From an uncultured bacterium (GTDB lineage: Bacteria > Patescibacteriota > Minisyncoccia > CAIUEV01): 5,071 bases of DNA. The DNA lies in contig CAIUEV010000084.1 of the NCBI GenBank assembly GCA_903898335.1, positions 1 to 5,071 of the forward strand. The letters run 5' to 3'. This document shows positions 5,065-5,071 of the stretch, piece after piece. A program made the translations under genes and the position numbers. Position 1 is the first letter of the stretch, and each line of letters starts with the position of its first letter. The notes beneath the pieces are model-generated. The model did not search any database. It saw only the letters and a program-made list of their open reading frames with translations, and had not been told where the DNA came from.

Positions 5065-5071
5065 AACTCAA

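Overview
The window looks like a piece of a small-genome bacterium of the Candidate Phyla Radiation (Patescibacteria). This rests mainly on the long central gene, whose tandem carbohydrate-binding-like modules and C-terminal domain (ending in an HYKIN..SNAWWID motif) resemble surface proteins I know from that group. The flanking AT-rich genes without clear Shine-Dalgarno sequences and the ORF6N and winged-helix fragments fit as well. The assignment is an inference from family resemblance, not from a search.

Layout. (1) Positions 2-418 hold the 3' end of an unrecognised AT-rich plus-strand gene, followed by a strong hairpin terminator at 443-472 that is symmetric enough to work on both strands. 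(2) Positions 562-660 form a GC-rich block on the minus strand. It ends exactly like a tmRNA: a T arm, a 3' acceptor strand and an encoded CCA. No complete tmRNA is present, so it is either an orphan 3' fragment (for example an old integration scar) or part of an unusual split RNA. (3) Positions 758-3133 encode a 791-residue protein with one membrane anchor, two diverged copies of a jelly-roll-like module and a C-terminal domain otherwise found on large membrane glycosyltransferases. It is probably displayed on the cell surface. (4) Positions 3134-3784 are a gene graveyard or repeat zone. They contain a minus-strand winged-helix ORF with a triplicated 12-base unit, a broken ORF6N-like fragment, and three related near-perfect palindromes built on TCACAAATTGTGA. 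(5) Positions 3830-4996 encode a 388-residue protein with a PD-(D/E)XK-like pattern, probably a nuclease-fold protein of unknown role. (6) The last 75 bases hold another palindrome and no gene.

How the genes work together. There is no evident operon. The central gene stands alone between a terminator-bearing region and a decayed zone, and its codons use more G and C than either flanking gene. The window therefore looks like a conserved envelope gene bordered on both sides by accessory, mobile-element-linked DNA: a tmRNA 3' fragment on the left, and ORF6N/winged-helix remnants plus an orphan nuclease-like gene on the right. I found no CRISPR array, complete insertion sequence or intact tRNA, and no clearly new multi-gene system.
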